DNA of 64,000 nt, from contig CAWGKE010000025.1 in the NCBI GenBank assembly GCA_963823075.1, positions 372,001-436,000 on the forward strand. The letters run 5' to 3'. A model generated the notes under the pieces. That model was not told the DNA's origin, did not search any database, and was given only the letters and a program-made list of their open reading frames with translations. A program made the position numbers and the translations under genes. Of this stretch, positions 47,575-56,699 are shown in pieces. How positions within the stretch are numbered: position 1 is the first letter of the stretch; each line of letters opens with the position of its first letter. This DNA comes from UBA4732 sp963823075 (GTDB lineage Bacteria > Planctomycetota > Planctomycetia > Gemmatales > Gemmataceae).

Positions 47575-47826
47575 CTACGGATCGGATCGCGCAACGATCT
47601 CGCGCGGCAAACCGTCCACGTCAACCCCGCGGTCCCGGAGGATTCGGATGCGGTGGTGGCCGTCGAGAATCGTTCCGTCGGGCCGGGCTTTCAGCGCCCC
47701 GTCCTGTCCCGGACGCAACGAGTCGATCAGCTGCCGCGTCGTCGCCTTACCGTACTTGGCCAACTTCGCCGGGCTGAGTGAGGCGTCCGCGTGCAGCGGC
47801 TTCAGCGGCGGCAGGCCCGACGCCAT
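47575..47826 (-). CDS. Small ParB-like domain protein
   Basis: 83 residues from ATG 47826, starting seven bases after the gltB stop. ParB/sulfiredoxin-type motif PDGTILDGHHRIRILRDRG. It lacks the helix-turn-helix of a true ParB, so a role in chromosome partition is unlikely. In this fold the motif binds nucleotides (CTP or ATP). Target unknown. Confidence 0.75.
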   Translation of the reverse strand: MASGLPPLKPLHADASLSPAKLAKYGKATTRQLIDSLRPGQDGALKARPDGTILDGHHRIRILRDRGVDVDGLPREIVARSDP

Positions 47827-47832
47827 GGTCGC

Positions 47833-50800
47833 TCACTTCCCCCCCACCCGCGCCAAATCGTGCGCGTTCTCCTCGAACGCCGCCATCACCGCGTCTTCGT
47901 CCGACAGGCCTTTCAGCTTGTAGCGCTTCTGCGTCTCCACCACGCGCCGGTAGTCGTTCGGGTAGACCTTCACGAACTTCGGCAGCAGCGCCTCCCACTG
48001 GGCCAGCACTTGCCGCGGCCGCTCGCTCCCGGTGTATTCCGCGTGCTTGCGAATCATGTCCCGAACCAGATCGATTTCCTCCGCATCGTCCAGCGGGTGC
48101 AGTTTCACCATCTCCAGGTTGCAGTTGCGCGGGAAGCCGCCGTCCTCGTCCAGGACGTAGGCGACGCCGCCGGACATGCCGGCGGCGAAGTTGCGGCCGG
48201 TCGGGCCGAGCACCACCACCCGGCCGCCGGTCATGTACTCGCAGGCGTGGTCGCCCACCGCCTGCACCACCGCGTTGACGCCGCTGTTGCGGACGCAGAA
48301 CCGCTCGCCCGCCATGCCGCGGATGTACGCCTCGCCGGCCGTCGCCCCGTAGAACGCCACGTTGCCGATGATGACGTTCTCCGACGGCTGGAACGTCGAT
48401 CCCTCCGGCGGATAGACCACGATCTTGCCGCCGGACAGGCCCTTGCCCACGTAGTCATTGGCGTCGCCTTCCAGGATCAACGTCATCCCCTTCGGCACGA
48501 AGGCGCCGAAACTCTGGCCGGCCGACCCCTTGAAGTGCAGCCGGATCGTGTCGTCCGGCAACCCGGCCGGCCCGTAGCGCCGCGTCACCTCGCTGCCGAC
48601 GATCGTGCCGACGACGCGGTTGACGTTGCGGATCGGCAACGTCGCCGATACCTTTTCTCCGCGCTCCAGGGCCGGCTTGCACAGCGGCATGAGCGTGGTG
48701 TTGTCGAGCGCCTCCGCCAGGCCGTGGTCCTGCGGAATGGAGCAGTAACGGCCGACCGTCGCCGCGACCTTAGGCTGGTAAAAGATCGGCGACAGGTCGA
48801 TGCCGCGGGCCTTGTAGAAGTCCACCGCCTTCATCTGGTCCAGCTTGTCGGTGCGGCCGATCATTTCGTTGACGGTGCGGAAGCCGAGCCGGGCCATCAG
48901 CTCGCGGACCTCCGTGGCGACGAAACGCATGAAATTCACGGCATTTTCCGGCGTGCCGGCGAACTTCTTCCGCAATACCGGGTCCTGCGTCGCCACGCCG
49001 ACGGGGCAGGTGTTGAGGTGGCAGACGCGCATCATGATGCAGCCCATCGCCACCAGCGGCCCCGTGGCGAAGCCGAACTCCTCGGCGCCGAGCAAGGCAC
49101 CGACGATCACGTCGCGGCCGGTTTTCAGCTGTCCGTCCACCTCGACGGCGATGCGGCTGCGCAGGTCGTTGAGCAGCAGCGTCTGCTGCGTCTCGGCCAG
49201 GCCCAGCTCCCAGGGGGCGCCGGCGTGCTTGATGCTGGTCAGCGGCGAGGCGCCGGTGCCGCCGTCGTGGCCGCTGATCAGCACCACGTCCGCATGGGCC
49301 TTCGACACGCCGGCCGCGATCGTGCCGACGCCGACCTCGGCCACCAGCTTGACGCTGATACGGGCGTGGTGGTTCGCGTTCTTCAGGTCGTGGATCAGCT
49401 CCTTCAGGTCTTCAATGGAGTAAATGTCGTGGTGCGGCGGCGGCGAGATCAGGCCGACGCCCGGCGTCGAAAAGCGGACCTTGGCGATCCACGGATAGAC
49501 CTTGTGGCCGGGCAGCTGGCCGCCTTCGCCCGGCTTGGCCCCCTGCGCCATCTTGATCTGCAGTTCCTTCGCGTTGACGAGGTAGTTGCTCGTGACGCCG
49601 AATCGGCCGGACGCCACCTGCTTGATGGCGCTGTTCTTGGAGTCGCCGTTGGGTTCCGGGGCGTAGCGGGCCGGGTCCTCGCCGCCCTCGCCGGTGTTGC
49701 TCTTGCCGCCGATGCGGTTCATGGCGATGGCCAGCGTCTCGTGCGCCTCCTGGCTGATCGAGCCGTAGGACATGGCGCCCGACTTGAACCGCCTCATGAT
49801 CGTCTCGACCGGCTCGACCTCCTCGATCGGGATCGGCGTCTCGGCGAACTTCAGGTCGAACAGGCCGCGCAGCGTGCAGAGTCGCCGCGACTGGTCGTCC
49901 ACCAGCTGGCTGTACTGCTTGAAGACCTTGTAGTCGCCGGTTCGGCAGGCGTATTGCAGCTTGTGGACCGTTTCGGGGTTGAAAAGGTGGTATTCGCCGT
50001 CCTTGCGATACTGGTACTGGCCGCCGGCCTCCAGCGTGTGGCCGTTGAGCGGCCGCTCGGGGAAGGCCATGTCGTGCCGCGCCTTGGCGTCGGCGGCGAT
50101 GGCGTCGAGGCCCACCCCGGAGATTCGGGAGGCGGTCCAGGTGAAATAGCGGTCGATCACCTGCTGGTTCAGGCCGACCGCCTCGAAGATCTGGGCGCCG
50201 CAATAGCTCTGCACCGTCGAAATGCCCATCTTGGACATCACCTTGGCGACGCCCTTGGCGACCGCCTTGGCGTAGTTCTTGACGGCCTTGTGGTGGTCCA
50301 TCTTGGGCAGGTGGCCCTGGCGGAGCATGTCGTCGAGCGTCTCGAAGGCCAGGTACGGGTTGACGGCGCCGGCCCCGTAGCCGATCAGGAGCGCGAAGTG
50401 ATGGACCTCGCGCGGTTCGCCGCTCTCCAGCACCAGGCCGACCTTGGTGCGCTCGCCCTGGCGGATCAGGTGGTGATGGACGCCGGCCGTCGCCAGGAGC
50501 GCCGGGATCGGGGCGAGGTCGCGGTCCACGCCGCGGTCGGACAGGATGAGGAAGTCGCAGCCGTCTGCCACCGCGGCGCTGGCCAGGCGGCAGACCTCGT
50601 TCATCGCCCGTTCAAGACCGGCCTCGCCGTCCTTGGCGGGGTAGAGGATCGACAAGGTCGTGGACTTGAACAGGCCCGGCCCCTTGCCGTCGAGGCGGCG
50701 GATCTTGTCCAACTCGTCGTTGTCCACGATCGGCGACTTGACTTTGACCTGGCGGGCGGAGCGCGGCGTCGGCGCCAGCAGGTTGTACTCGGCGCCGATG

Positions 50801-52446
50801 GTCGTCTCCATCGACATGATGATCTCTTCGCGGATGCCGTCCACCGGCGGGTTCGTCACCTGCGCGAACAGCTGCTTGAAATAGTTATAAAGCAGCTGGG
50901 GTTTGTCCGAAAGGACGGCGAGGGCCGCGTCGTTGCCCATCGAGCCGACGGCCTCGTTGCCGTCCGCGGCCATCGGCGCCATGAGGATCTTCAAATCCTC
51001 GGTGGTGTAGCCGAAGGCGCGCTGGCGCCGCAGGACCGTGGCGTGGTCCGGCTCGTGCAGTCGCGGGCCGGGCGGCAGGTCCTCCAGTGCGACCAGATTC
51101 TCGCGCACCCACTGGCCGTAGGGCCGTTCCGACGCGATCTTGCTCTTCAACTCGTCGTCGGCGATGATGCGGCCCTGCTCCAGATCCACCAGGAACATGC
51201 GGCCCGGCTGGAGGCGGCCCTTCGACAGCACGCGCTCCGGCTCGATGTCCAGGACGCCGACCTCGGACGCCATGACGACCAGGCCGTCCTTGGTGACGTA
51301 GTAGCGCGACGGCCGCAGGCCGTTGCGGTCCAGCACGGCGCCGATGCGCACGCCGTCGGTGAAGGCGATCGACGCGGGGCCGTCCCACGGCTCCATCATG
51401 CACGAATGGAACTCGTAAAACGCCTTTTTCTCCGCGCTCATGAACGGGTCGCCGCTCCACGGCTCGGGGATCATCATCATGACCGCGTGCGGCAGCGACC
51501 GGCCGGACAGGACGAGCAGCTCCAGGGCGTTGTCGAACATGGCGGAGTCGCTGCCGCTCTGGTCGATGATCGGCAGCAGCTTCTTCACGTCCGGCCCGAA
51601 CAGCTCGGAGCGGAACAGGTGCTCGCGGGCCGTCATCCAGTTGACGTTGCCGCGCAGGGTGTTGATTTCGCCGTTGTGGGCGATGTAGCGGTAGGGGTGA
51701 GCCCGCGCCCAGTTGGGGAAGGTGTTGGTGCTGAAGCGCGAGTGGACCAGGGCCAGGGCGGTGACGAGGTCGGGGTCGGCCAGGTCGGGGTAGAACGGCC
51801 CGAGCTGGCCGGCGTTGAGCATCCCCTTGTAGATCAGCGTCTTGAAGGAGAGCGAAGGGACGTAGAACATGCCGCGCTGCTTCACGTCGGAGCTGCGCAC
51901 GGCGTTCTCGGCGCGGCGGCGGACGACGTAGAGCTTGCGCTCGAAGCCCAGGCCGTCGGGGTGGTTGGGGGCTTCGCCGCGGCCCACGAAGATTTGCCGG
52001 ACCTTCGGCATCCCCGCCCGCGCCGTCTGGCCCAGTGGGGTCGGCTCGACCGGCACGTCGCGCCAGCCGAGGACGGTCTGCCCCTCCTCGCGCACGACCT
52101 GCTCGAACATCGCCTCGACGCGGCGGCGGTCGGCCTCGTCGGTCGGCAGGAAGACGCAGCCGGCGGCGTAGGCGCCGGGCGCGGGCAGGCGGAAGCCGGC
52201 GCGGTCGCTCGCCTTCGCCAGGAAGTCGTGCGGCGTCTGCACGAGGATGCCGGCGCCGTCGCCGGTGTCCTTTTCGCAGCCGCAGGCGCCGCGATGCTCC
52301 AGGTTGAGCAGGATCTGCAGCGCCTGCTCGACGATCGAATGCGATTTGCGGCTTTTGAGATCGACGACAAAGCCGACGCCGCACGAATCGTGCTCGTACC
52401 GGGGGTCATAAAGACCCTGCTTGGGGGGATTCATTCCGTGCGTCAT
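47833..52446 (-). CDS. gltB: Glutamate synthase large subunit
   Basis: 1537 residues from ATG 52446. Converts glutamine and 2-oxoglutarate to two glutamates with GltD. N-terminal class II glutaminase whose catalytic Cys is residue 22 (HDSCGVGFV), so a short propeptide must be removed. Central FMN domain (GHDGGTGASPLTSIKHAG), 3Fe-4S cysteines (CHLNTCPVGVATQDP), and the C-terminal beta-helix GXGXG domain. Length is normal and the frame is intact. Confidence 0.97.
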   Translation of the reverse strand: MTHGMNPPKQGLYDPRYEHDSCGVGFVVDLKSRKSHSIVEQALQILLNLEHRGACGCEKDTGDGAGILVQTPHDFLAKASDRAGFRLPAPGAYAAGCVFLPTDEADRRRVEAMFEQVVREEGQTVLGWRDVPVEPTPLGQTARAGMPKVRQIFVGRGEAPNHPDGLGFERKLYVVRRRAENAVRSSDVKQRGMFYVPSLSFKTLIYKGMLNAGQLGPFYPDLADPDLVTALALVHSRFSTNTFPNWARAHPYRYIAHNGEINTLRGNVNWMTAREHLFRSELFGPDVKKLLPIIDQSGSDSAMFDNALELLVLSGRSLPHAVMMMIPEPWSGDPFMSAEKKAFYEFHSCMMEPWDGPASIAFTDGVRIGAVLDRNGLRPSRYYVTKDGLVVMASEVGVLDIEPERVLSKGRLQPGRMFLVDLEQGRIIADDELKSKIASERPYGQWVRENLVALEDLPPGPRLHEPDHATVLRRQRAFGYTTEDLKILMAPMAADGNEAVGSMGNDAALAVLSDKPQLLYNYFKQLFAQVTNPPVDGIREEIIMSMETTIGAEYNLLAPTPRSARQVKVKSPIVDNDELDKIRRLDGKGPGLFKSTTLSILYPAKDGEAGLERAMNEVCRLASAAVADGCDFLILSDRGVDRDLAPIPALLATAGVHHHLIRQGERTKVGLVLESGEPREVHHFALLIGYGAGAVNPYLAFETLDDMLRQGHLPKMDHHKAVKNYAKAVAKGVAKVMSKMGISTVQSYCGAQIFEAVGLNQQVIDRYFTWTASRISGVGLDAIAADAKARHDMAFPERPLNGHTLEAGGQYQYRKDGEYHLFNPETVHKLQYACRTGDYKVFKQYSQLVDDQSRRLCTLRGLFDLKFAETPIPIEEVEPVETIMRRFKSGAMSYGSISQEAHETLAIAMNRIGGKSNTGEGGEDPARYAPEPNGDSKNSAIKQVASGRFGVTSNYLVNAKELQIKMAQGAKPGEGGQLPGHKVYPWIAKVRFSTPGVGLISPPPHHDIYSIEDLKELIHDLKNANHHARISVKLVAEVGVGTIAAGVSKAHADVVLISGHDGGTGASPLTSIKHAGAPWELGLAETQQTLLLNDLRSRIAVEVDGQLKTGRDVIVGALLGAEEFGFATGPLVAMGCIMMRVCHLNTCPVGVATQDPVLRKKFAGTPENAVNFMRFVATEVRELMARLGFRTVNEMIGRTDKLDQMKAVDFYKARGIDLSPIFYQPKVAATVGRYCSIPQDHGLAEALDNTTLMPLCKPALERGEKVSATLPIRNVNRVVGTIVGSEVTRRYGPAGLPDDTIRLHFKGSAGQSFGAFVPKGMTLILEGDANDYVGKGLSGGKIVVYPPEGSTFQPSENVIIGNVAFYGATAGEAYIRGMAGERFCVRNSGVNAVVQAVGDHACEYMTGGRVVVLGPTGRNFAAGMSGGVAYVLDEDGGFPRNCNLEMVKLHPLDDAEEIDLVRDMIRKHAEYTGSERPRQVLAQWEALLPKFVKVYPNDYRRVVETQKRYKLKGLSDEDAVMAAFEENAHDLARVGGK

Positions 52447-52447
52447 G

Positions 52448-53486
52448 TTAGCGCGTCCTTCCGGCAGCCCGCGGCTTGCCGTTGGAGAAGGGGGCCTTGC
52501 CGTCGCCCGGCGTCCCGGCGGCGTCGCCGTGGTCGCCGGCCTCGCGCAGCAGCTCCAGGAAGTGGACGGCGGCCCCGCCGAGCTTGTGCTGTCGGCGGCG
52601 GATCACGCCGAGCGGCCGCACGAAGCGGCAGCCCGCCAGGCGCACGGACTTCAGCGTCCCGGCCCGCACTTCCAGCCGGATGGTCGGCGCCGGCAGCAGG
52701 GCGACGCCGGCGCCCACCTTTACACCCTCTTTAATGTTCTCAATGGTGGCGAACTCGGCCGCCGCCTCCACGGCCACGCCCCGCTCCTTGAGGAAGCGGT
52801 CCACCTCGCGGCGGATCGTCAGCCCCTTGGCGAACGCAACGTAGCGCTCGCCCGCCAGCCGCTCCGGCGCGACCGACTCCAGCCCCGCTAGCGGGTGGTC
52901 CGGCGCAGGCCAGCACCATCTCCTCCTCGCGCCACGGCTCGACGGCCAGTTCCCGCAGCTTGCGCGGGAACGACACCAGGCCGAAGTCCGCGATCCCCTC
53001 ATGCACCCGCTCGTACACCTGATCGGGCGGCAAATACTCGACGTGGACCTTGGCGCAGGGGTGCAGGCGCTCGAAGCGCTCCACGAACGACCCCATGTCG
53101 CCCAGGCCGACGGAGTAGATGGCGGCGACCTGGATGCTGGCGCCGCGGTCGGCGCGGGCGCTGCGGATCGACGCCTCCAATTCCAGGTACTGCTCGACCA
53201 GTCCCTTGCAGCCGTGGTAATAGAGCTGGCCCAGGGCGGTCAGCTGGACCGGCCGCTTGAGGCGGTTGACCAGCTGCACGCCGAGCCGCTTTTCCAACTG
53301 CCGCACGATCAAGCTGGCCGCCGGCTGGGAGAGGTCGTTGTCGGCGGCGGCCTGGGAGATGCTGCGGCAGCGGGCGACGTCGCAAAAGACCTTTAGCGCG
53401 TCGAAGCCGGGGAGACGTCGGTGCCCTTCCCCGGACGATACAGCATCGGGCACGTCGGGAGAGTCGATTGGCGCCTCGCGTTGCAT
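52448..53486 (-). CDS. LysR-family regulator, frameshifted
   Basis: ATG 53484-53486 (MQREAPIDSPD). N-terminal winged helix-turn-helix at about residues 25-85 (FCDVARCRSISQAAADNDLSQPAASLIVRQLEKRLG). The effector domain reads to EEEMVLACA near 52905 and resumes in another frame as DHPLAGLESVAPERLAGERYVAF. The stop at 52448-52450 is directly before the gltB start, so the two are likely cotranscribed, and gltB control by this protein is plausible (GltC is a LysR regulator of glutamate synthase in Bacillus). About 346 residues if repaired. Confidence 0.82.
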
Positions 53487-53651
53487 GGGGAACATCCTAC
53501 CATCTGCTTTACTAATATCAATACGTCCAGTCATAAAATAATCTCATACTCATTCGGGGGGCGGCTACCCAAGGATGATTGGCGACCTGCAAGATGGGGT
53601 AGAGGGGTAATCAGCGTAGGAAGGAAAACCGATCTCTTCGGAATGCGAGCC

Positions 53652-54263
53652 CTAATGATGGAGGCTGAAGGCCGCAATGCATACGACAAACAAGAATACG
53701 AATAGAGCCAGCACGCTGGCGATCACCGTGCCGACCACGGCCAATGTGCCGATGACCACGCGGCGGACGACTTGAGTTCCTGGCCTCCCGGGCGACCGCA
53801 CGAAGACGACGAGCGTGACCACACCGGCCAGGAACAGCAAGAACACGGCCAAGACGACCACAGGCCCCAGAGATCCGGTTTGAGCGAACGCGGCGAGAGC
53901 GCCAAAGCCGTAGAAGGCGACGCCCAGGCCGCCAACGCTGGCCAAGGCAATGAGGAAGCAACTGGTCCCTTTTTCGTCGCGCCGCACGTCGAGGTCGGGC
54001 CGGCCGTATGCCCGCGGCGCCCGGCCGCGCAACGGCTCCTCGCACCACGGACACGTCATCCAGACCGACTCCACGTCGCGGCCGCAGCGGGCGCACGATG
54101 GCCCGGACTCCCGCCGGGCCGTCTGTACGGCGCCCGCCGCCCGCTCGGTTTCCGACACTGGAATCTCCGCCAGGCAGGCTGGACACGTGGCCCGCGACCC
54201 GAGGGCCGATTCCTGGGCGAGAAGGCCGCGGCCGCAACTGGGGCAGGTGACGCGCACCGTCAT
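53652..54263 (-). CDS. Double zinc-ribbon membrane protein
   Basis: 203 residues from ATG 54263. Two zinc-ribbon pairs: CPSCGRGLL...CPAC (about 8-31) and CARCGRD...CPWC (about 57-75). Then three hydrophobic helices (about 102-125, 131-152, 170-200). Such N-terminal ribbons with membrane tails are common in planctomycetes. Its start overlaps the stop of the upstream gene by one base (TAATG), so translation is probably coupled. Confidence 0.75.
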   Translation of the reverse strand: MTVRVTCPSCGRGLLAQESALGSRATCPACLAEIPVSETERAAGAVQTARRESGPSCARCGRDVESVWMTCPWCEEPLRGRAPRAYGRPDLDVRRDEKGTSCFLIALASVGGLGVAFYGFGALAAFAQTGSLGPVVVLAVFLLFLAGVVTLVVFVRSPGRPGTQVVRRVVIGTLAVVGTVIASVLALFVFLFVVCIAAFSLHH

Positions 54264-54904
54264 TACGCCGCCTCCCGTTCGTCCTCAACCGTCACCGGGT
54301 AGCCCTGGAGCAGCCGCCGCGCCTGGCGCACTACCTGCCCGGCCAGCAGCCCCGTCGCCCCCAAGGCCAGCAGGAAGACGATCTCGCTGGAACGCGGGAC
54401 CGCCCACGGACTTCCGGGGGCGTAATAGTCCGCCGAACCGACCAGCACGAAGACGTAACATCCCATCATGAGCGTGGCCGCCGCCATCGCCCCCAGCGTC
54501 GTCGCGTACACCAGACGCAGCGACAACCGCAGCGGCGCCGCCGCCGTCACCACGAAATAGAGGACGACGAGCGAGCTGTGCGGCCCGGCGCTCTTATCGA
54601 CGAGAAGCAGGACCGTAATCATCGCCAGGTCCCAGAACACGGCGACGTACTTGAGGGCGGGCGGAACCCAGCGGCGGGACAGGCAGAGATGGAGGGCGCC
54701 GACCGCCAGCGTCCAGGCCAGGACGACGCAGGTGACTTTGAGGTTGTAGGGGCCGCGGAGTTCTGGGTCGTTGCTGAGGACGTAGACGTTGAGCAGGTGG
54801 TAGCCGTAGAAGCCGACGAGGGCGACGGCGCGGATCAGGTTGACGCGCGTCTCGCCGGCCCACGCCTCCAATCGGCGGGCGTCTTCCCAGCGGGGGTCGG
54901 TCAT
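54263..54904 (-). CDS. Six-helix membrane protein
   Basis: 213 residues from ATG 54902-54904. About six transmembrane helices between residues 20 and 190 (AVALVGFYGYHLLNVYVL; VVLAWTLAVGALHLCL; LVVLYFVVTAAAPLRL; IVFLLALGATGLLAG). This resembles the membrane module that precedes kinase or cyclase domains in some bacteria, but no output domain follows. Coupled to the zinc-ribbon gene. Confidence 0.7.
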   Translation of the reverse strand: MTDPRWEDARRLEAWAGETRVNLIRAVALVGFYGYHLLNVYVLSNDPELRGPYNLKVTCVVLAWTLAVGALHLCLSRRWVPPALKYVAVFWDLAMITVLLLVDKSAGPHSSLVVLYFVVTAAAPLRLSLRLVYATTLGAMAAATLMMGCYVFVLVGSADYYAPGSPWAVPRSSEIVFLLALGATGLLAGQVVRQARRLLQGYPVTVEDEREAA

Positions 54905-54937
54905 GGTCGGGTTCCTCCGCGCGCATCGCTCTCGCCA

Positions 54938-55040
54938 GGCGAGCGGCCGGCGTGCAGGGGCGGGGTCGCCCCGCCCCTTCATCAGGGACGGGGCGACCCC
55001 GCCCCTACCTTCATCGGCCAGCTCACGCCGGCCGCTCGCC
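54938..55040. repeat. Family A palindrome with a second palindrome nested inside
   Basis: Outer arms 54938-54954 and 55024-55040 (GGCGAGCGGCCGGCGTG) are exact complements. Inside, 54956-54973 and 54989-55006 (AGGGGCGGGGTCGCCCCG) form another perfect palindrome. The stop codon of the gene at 55023-55622 (TCA at 55023-55025) overlaps the outer arm. Confidence 0.9.
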
Positions 55041-55622
55041 GAACTCCGGCGGCGCCCCGGCGCTCTTGTGCGCAAGCTGCGGGACTTCGCTGGGGAGCGG
55101 CCCGTCGGTCTCGGGCGCCTCGGAGGCTTCCGCGATCCGGGGCGCCGGGACGGGTTCCTCTTGACCGTGAACCCAGCGGCGGACGGAGGCGATCGCCTCA
55201 TCCTGCGTCATCCGCACGGTGGTGCGGGCGCCGATCTCGCGGGCCACCGCCAAAACGTCCTTCTTGGTCAGCGTCGGCAGGCCGAGGCGGTCGAATTCCG
55301 CGCCGAGGGCGCCAGGCGGCGAATCGGCGCCGGCGGCCCGTTCCTTGAGCTGGGCCGCCTGCTGGGCCAGCTCGTGAATCCGGGCGGGGTCCAGCCCCTT
55401 CCCGGCGCCGGACCTTCCGCCCCGAATCGAGAGGACGCCGGTTCGCTGATACTCCTCCGCCTGACGCAGGAAGGCGGCGAAGCGGCCGAAGTCGAAGTCC
55501 CGGAACGGCTCCAGGGCGCTTCCGGCCTCCTCCAGCTCGTGGACGACTTTCTGGGACGCGCCGGCGGCCTGCATCGGCCCGACCAGGCTGCGAAGGAACT
55601 GTTGCAGGGCCGCGACGTTCAT
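55023..55622 (-). CDS. Conserved hypothetical helical protein
   Basis: 199 residues from ATG 55620-55622. Predicted helical and soluble: MNVAALQQFLRSLVGPMQAAG, FAAFLRQAEEYQRTG, LTKKDVLAVAREIGART. The C-terminal 45 residues are Pro/Glu-rich and end GERPA, which is encoded by the family A palindrome arm. No family recognised. Confidence 0.65.
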   Translation of the reverse strand: MNVAALQQFLRSLVGPMQAAGASQKVVHELEEAGSALEPFRDFDFGRFAAFLRQAEEYQRTGVLSIRGGRSGAGKGLDPARIHELAQQAAQLKERAAGADSPPGALGAEFDRLGLPTLTKKDVLAVAREIGARTTVRMTQDEAIASVRRWVHGQEEPVPAPRIAEASEAPETDGPLPSEVPQLAHKSAGAPPEFGERPA

Positions 55623-55794
55623 CGGTGGATCCTCGCTGGGATGTTGGGAGCCGACGGCGCCGCAATGGGGATGCGGCGCCTCCGCTGGACTCCGTTGACA
55701 AGAGCAAAAAACCCGTGGGCCGACCGATTCCCTTCGGCGGTCGCAATAGAATCGGTGGAGAACCCGCTTTTCTTTATACGAGGAATCGCCGACG

Positions 55795-56588
55795 ATGCCC
55801 AAGCCGCCGCCCGACTGGCAAATGCCGCCCGGCGTCAACCGCGGCCTGTGGGACTACCTCCACGACCCCGCCGTCGCCCGCAACTACGACAGCAGCCTGG
55901 CCGGCGTGGCGCTGCCCGACGTGGACGCGCGTTTCGTGGAGGAGCATTGTCCGCGACCCGGCTGGCTGCTCGACCTCGGCTGCGGCACGGGCCGGCTGCT
56001 CGTCCCGTTCGCCCGCCGCGGTTGTCCCGTCGTCGGCGTCGATCTGTCGCGAGAAATGCTGGCCGTGGCCCGCGAAAGGGCCGACGCCGCCGGCGTCCGC
56101 GTGCATCTCCTGCACGCCAACCTCGCCGAGCTGGACGGCCTGCGCGACGGCGGTTTCGACTGCGCCGCCTGTCTGTTCAGCACGCTGGGCATGGTGACGG
56201 GCGCGGCCAACCGGCGCCGCGTCGTCGGCCACGTCTTCCGCGTGCTGAAGCCGGGCGGTTGCTTCGTGCTGCACGTTCACAATCGCTGGTTCAATGTGTG
56301 GAACGGGCCGGGACGGGCGTGGCTGCTGCGGGATGCGTGGGATCGCCGGCTCGGCCGGGCCGAGGGCGGCGACCGCGTCATGCCGGTCCATCAGGGCGTG
56401 GTCGGGCTGACGCTCCACCTGTTCACGCGCGGCGAGGCGGTGCGTCTGCTGACCGGCGCCGGCTTTCGCCTTCGGGAGGTGCGGCCGGTCAGCCTGCGGC
56501 CGGACGGGCGGCTGCCGTGGCCGTGGTGGTTCGGCGGCCTGCGCGCTACGGTTATCTACTCGCGGCGGAACGGCCGCGAAACTCCTGA
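55795..56588 (+). CDS. SAM-dependent methyltransferase, frameshifted near the end
   Basis: ATG 55795. Class I methyltransferase: motif I LLDLGCGTGRLLVPFARRG, acidic loop GVDLSREML, motif IV-like CAACLFSTLGMV, and post-motif VLKPGGCFVLHVHN. Near 56548 one missing base would restore AYGYLLAAERPRNS and a stop at 56588. Without it the frame runs on to 56715 and overlaps the next gene. About 264 residues. Substrate unknown. Confidence 0.82.
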
Positions 56589-56699
56589 ATCCGCGCACTC
56601 ACCCATGGCGCGCAAACTTGCCGATTTCTTGCTGGACGAACGGCGCACGAATCGGGTACGATTCTCTCTCCCACTGGATTCGCCGCCGGGAGTGATGGC

